Shown one piece after another: positions 63,370 to 64,000 of a stretch of 64,000 bases of DNA; the first letter of the stretch is position 1, and every line of letters begins with the position of its first letter. Both the position numbers and the translations under genes were made by a program. The stretch covers positions 17,355 through 81,354 of the forward strand of contig SUTX01000007.1 in NCBI GenBank assembly GCA_015152465.1, written 5' to 3'. The DNA comes from Cyanobacteria bacterium SIG31 (GTDB lineage: Bacteria > Cyanobacteriota > Vampirovibrionia > Gastranaerophilales > Gastranaerophilaceae). The notes under the pieces are model-generated. The model ran no database searches. It was not told the origin of the DNA and worked only from the letters and a program-made list of their open reading frames with translations.

Positions 63370-64000
63370 AGATATTTCTTCTCCTTTACAGTCTGTGCCA
63401 TTGCATCATACAGAAGGTCAATCCTTTGATTACTATCTGTATGTCTTGATTTGCCAATCAAGAACTGTAAATCCCAAATTTTATATCTATCAGGTTCGTA
63501 ATAATAAGGTCTATGTACAAAACAAACCATATCAGCATCTTGTTCAATTTTTCCAGAATCCCTTAAATCTGATAGTTTAGGGGTTTTATCCTGTCTATCA
63601 GCATAATTTCGGTTTAACTGGTGCAAAACAAAGAAAGGTTTGTTTACTTCCATAGCAGCTAGTTTTAATTCTCTTGAAATCTCGCCGATTCTTTCATAGC
63701 TTGTCTTATGGTTATTGCCACTTATAAGTCCTAAATAATCAATGAATACAATATCACTATCAGATTTTTTAACCATATCTCTAATTTTTTGAACTGTGAT
63801 ATTATATTCAGTACAAATTTTTATCGGCAATAATGGTAATTTTTCATCAATGTATCGTTTATAAACATCAAGTTCATAACTTCTGAAGGATTGAGTTCTA
63901 AATCTACTAGCATTAACTCCTGTTTGAGAACATATCAATCTGTTCTGAAGTTGTTTCATTGACATTTCTAAGCTGAAAACATCGACTTTATAACCTTGAT
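63366..64000 (-). CDS. DnaB-type replicative helicase, C-terminal part (cut by the window edge)
   Basis: At least 211 residues; the frame continues past an internal ATG at 63965 into GYKVDVFSLEMSMKQL, a DnaB core motif, so the gene starts outside the window. Seen are Walker B DSDIVFIDYLGLI, FVLHQLNRNYADRQDKTPKLSDLRDSGKIEQDADMVCFVHR, which is the DnaB motif H4/Arg-finger region, and FLIGKSRHTDSNQRI. The helicase would let the element replicate itself. It is divergent from a host DnaB, for example in the NPFFVLHQLNR region. Confidence 0.92.
   Translation of the reverse strand, partial: QGYKVDVFSLEMSMKQLQNRLICSQTGVNASRFRTQSFRSYELDVYKRYIDEKLPLLPIKICTEYNITVQKIRDMVKKSDSDIVFIDYLGLISGNNHKTSYERIGEISRELKLAAMEVNKPFFVLHQLNRNYADRQDKTPKLSDLRDSGKIEQDADMVCFVHRPYYYEPDRYKIWDLQFLIGKSRHTDSNQRIDLLYDAMAQTVKEKKYL

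Larger units (their letters stand above)
61576..64000. mobile_element. Integrated element (prophage or ICE) at tRNA-Phe, left end
   Basis: Downstream of tRNA-Phe: a terminator, a decayed fragment, arm-site-like repeats, tyrosine integrase, excisionase-like HTH, a second HTH protein and a DnaB-type helicase, all on the minus strand in overlapping order. The other end and the second attachment repeat lie beyond the window. No phage structural or conjugation gene is visible, so the type is undetermined. Confidence 0.8.

Overview
The window is AT-rich chromosomal DNA from a flagellated bacterium. My best inference is a gut-type non-photosynthetic relative of Cyanobacteria (Vampirovibrionia/Melainabacteria, probably Gastranaerophilales). 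This rests on composition, a Gram-negative style flagellar set (fliD, fliF, fliG, fliH, fliI, a flaG-like gene, fliS, a fliT-like gene), and lineage-style proteins that share an odd N-terminal [I/V]-x-F-[G/K/R] motif. It was not tested by database search. Codon use fits translation table 11, with GTG and TTG starts common.

Layout. 1-5.2 kb (minus strand): edge of a possible rpsU, a HTH/coiled-coil protein, an M3 peptidase, an unusual cluster of DnaA-box-like 9-mers, then csaB-like, kdgK and eda. 5.3-11.5 kb (plus): CHASE2 adenylate cyclase, recG, fliD. 11.5-16.9 kb: comF and glnA from a compact divergent promoter region, a 400-bp non-coding hairpin-rich island, an AGCS symporter, and a divergent hxlR/metallo-hydrolase pair. 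17-22 kb: flagellar basal-body/export operon fliF-fliG-fliH-fliI, preceded by a long leader with 51-bp tandem repeats. 22-31 kb (mostly minus): accD-accA, NarL-type regulator, TPR protein, rnhB, phosphohexomutase, OppD-like ATPase, rpe. 31-38 kb: DivIVA-like protein, HNH-like protein, M16 peptidase, small lipoprotein, typA, mnmE. 38-44 kb: glycosyltransferase/acyltransferase genes running into murF and anmK. 45-53.8 kb: dnaK followed by a membrane-anchored Hsp20-like protein, recN with a TPR gene, thyX, a solute-binding protein, prmA. 53.7-57.8 kb: small motif-bearing proteins, tspO, ftsZ and an ftsZ-neighbour gene. 57.8-61.4 kb: flaG-fliS-fliT, HU, a regulator made of four GntR-type winged helices, and infC with a probable ATA/ATC start. 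61.5 kb to the end: tRNA-Phe(GAA), then the integrase end of an integrated element (int, xis-like, a HTH gene, and a dnaB-type helicase cut by the window edge).

The least explained signals are these. (1) At least five or six genes have a -10 box exactly 6 nt before the ATG and no Shine-Dalgarno, implying leaderless mRNAs. (2) Degenerate period-8 repeats (about RARTGAYT) sit in sense orientation just upstream of at least three genes. (3) A shared N-terminal motif occurs in five otherwise unrelated proteins. (4) Seven DnaA-box-like 9-mers lie in two perfect hairpins at 2572-2706. (5) 51-bp repeats fill the fliF leader. (6) A protein consists only of tandem winged-helix domains. All functional proposals are inferences from sequence alone.
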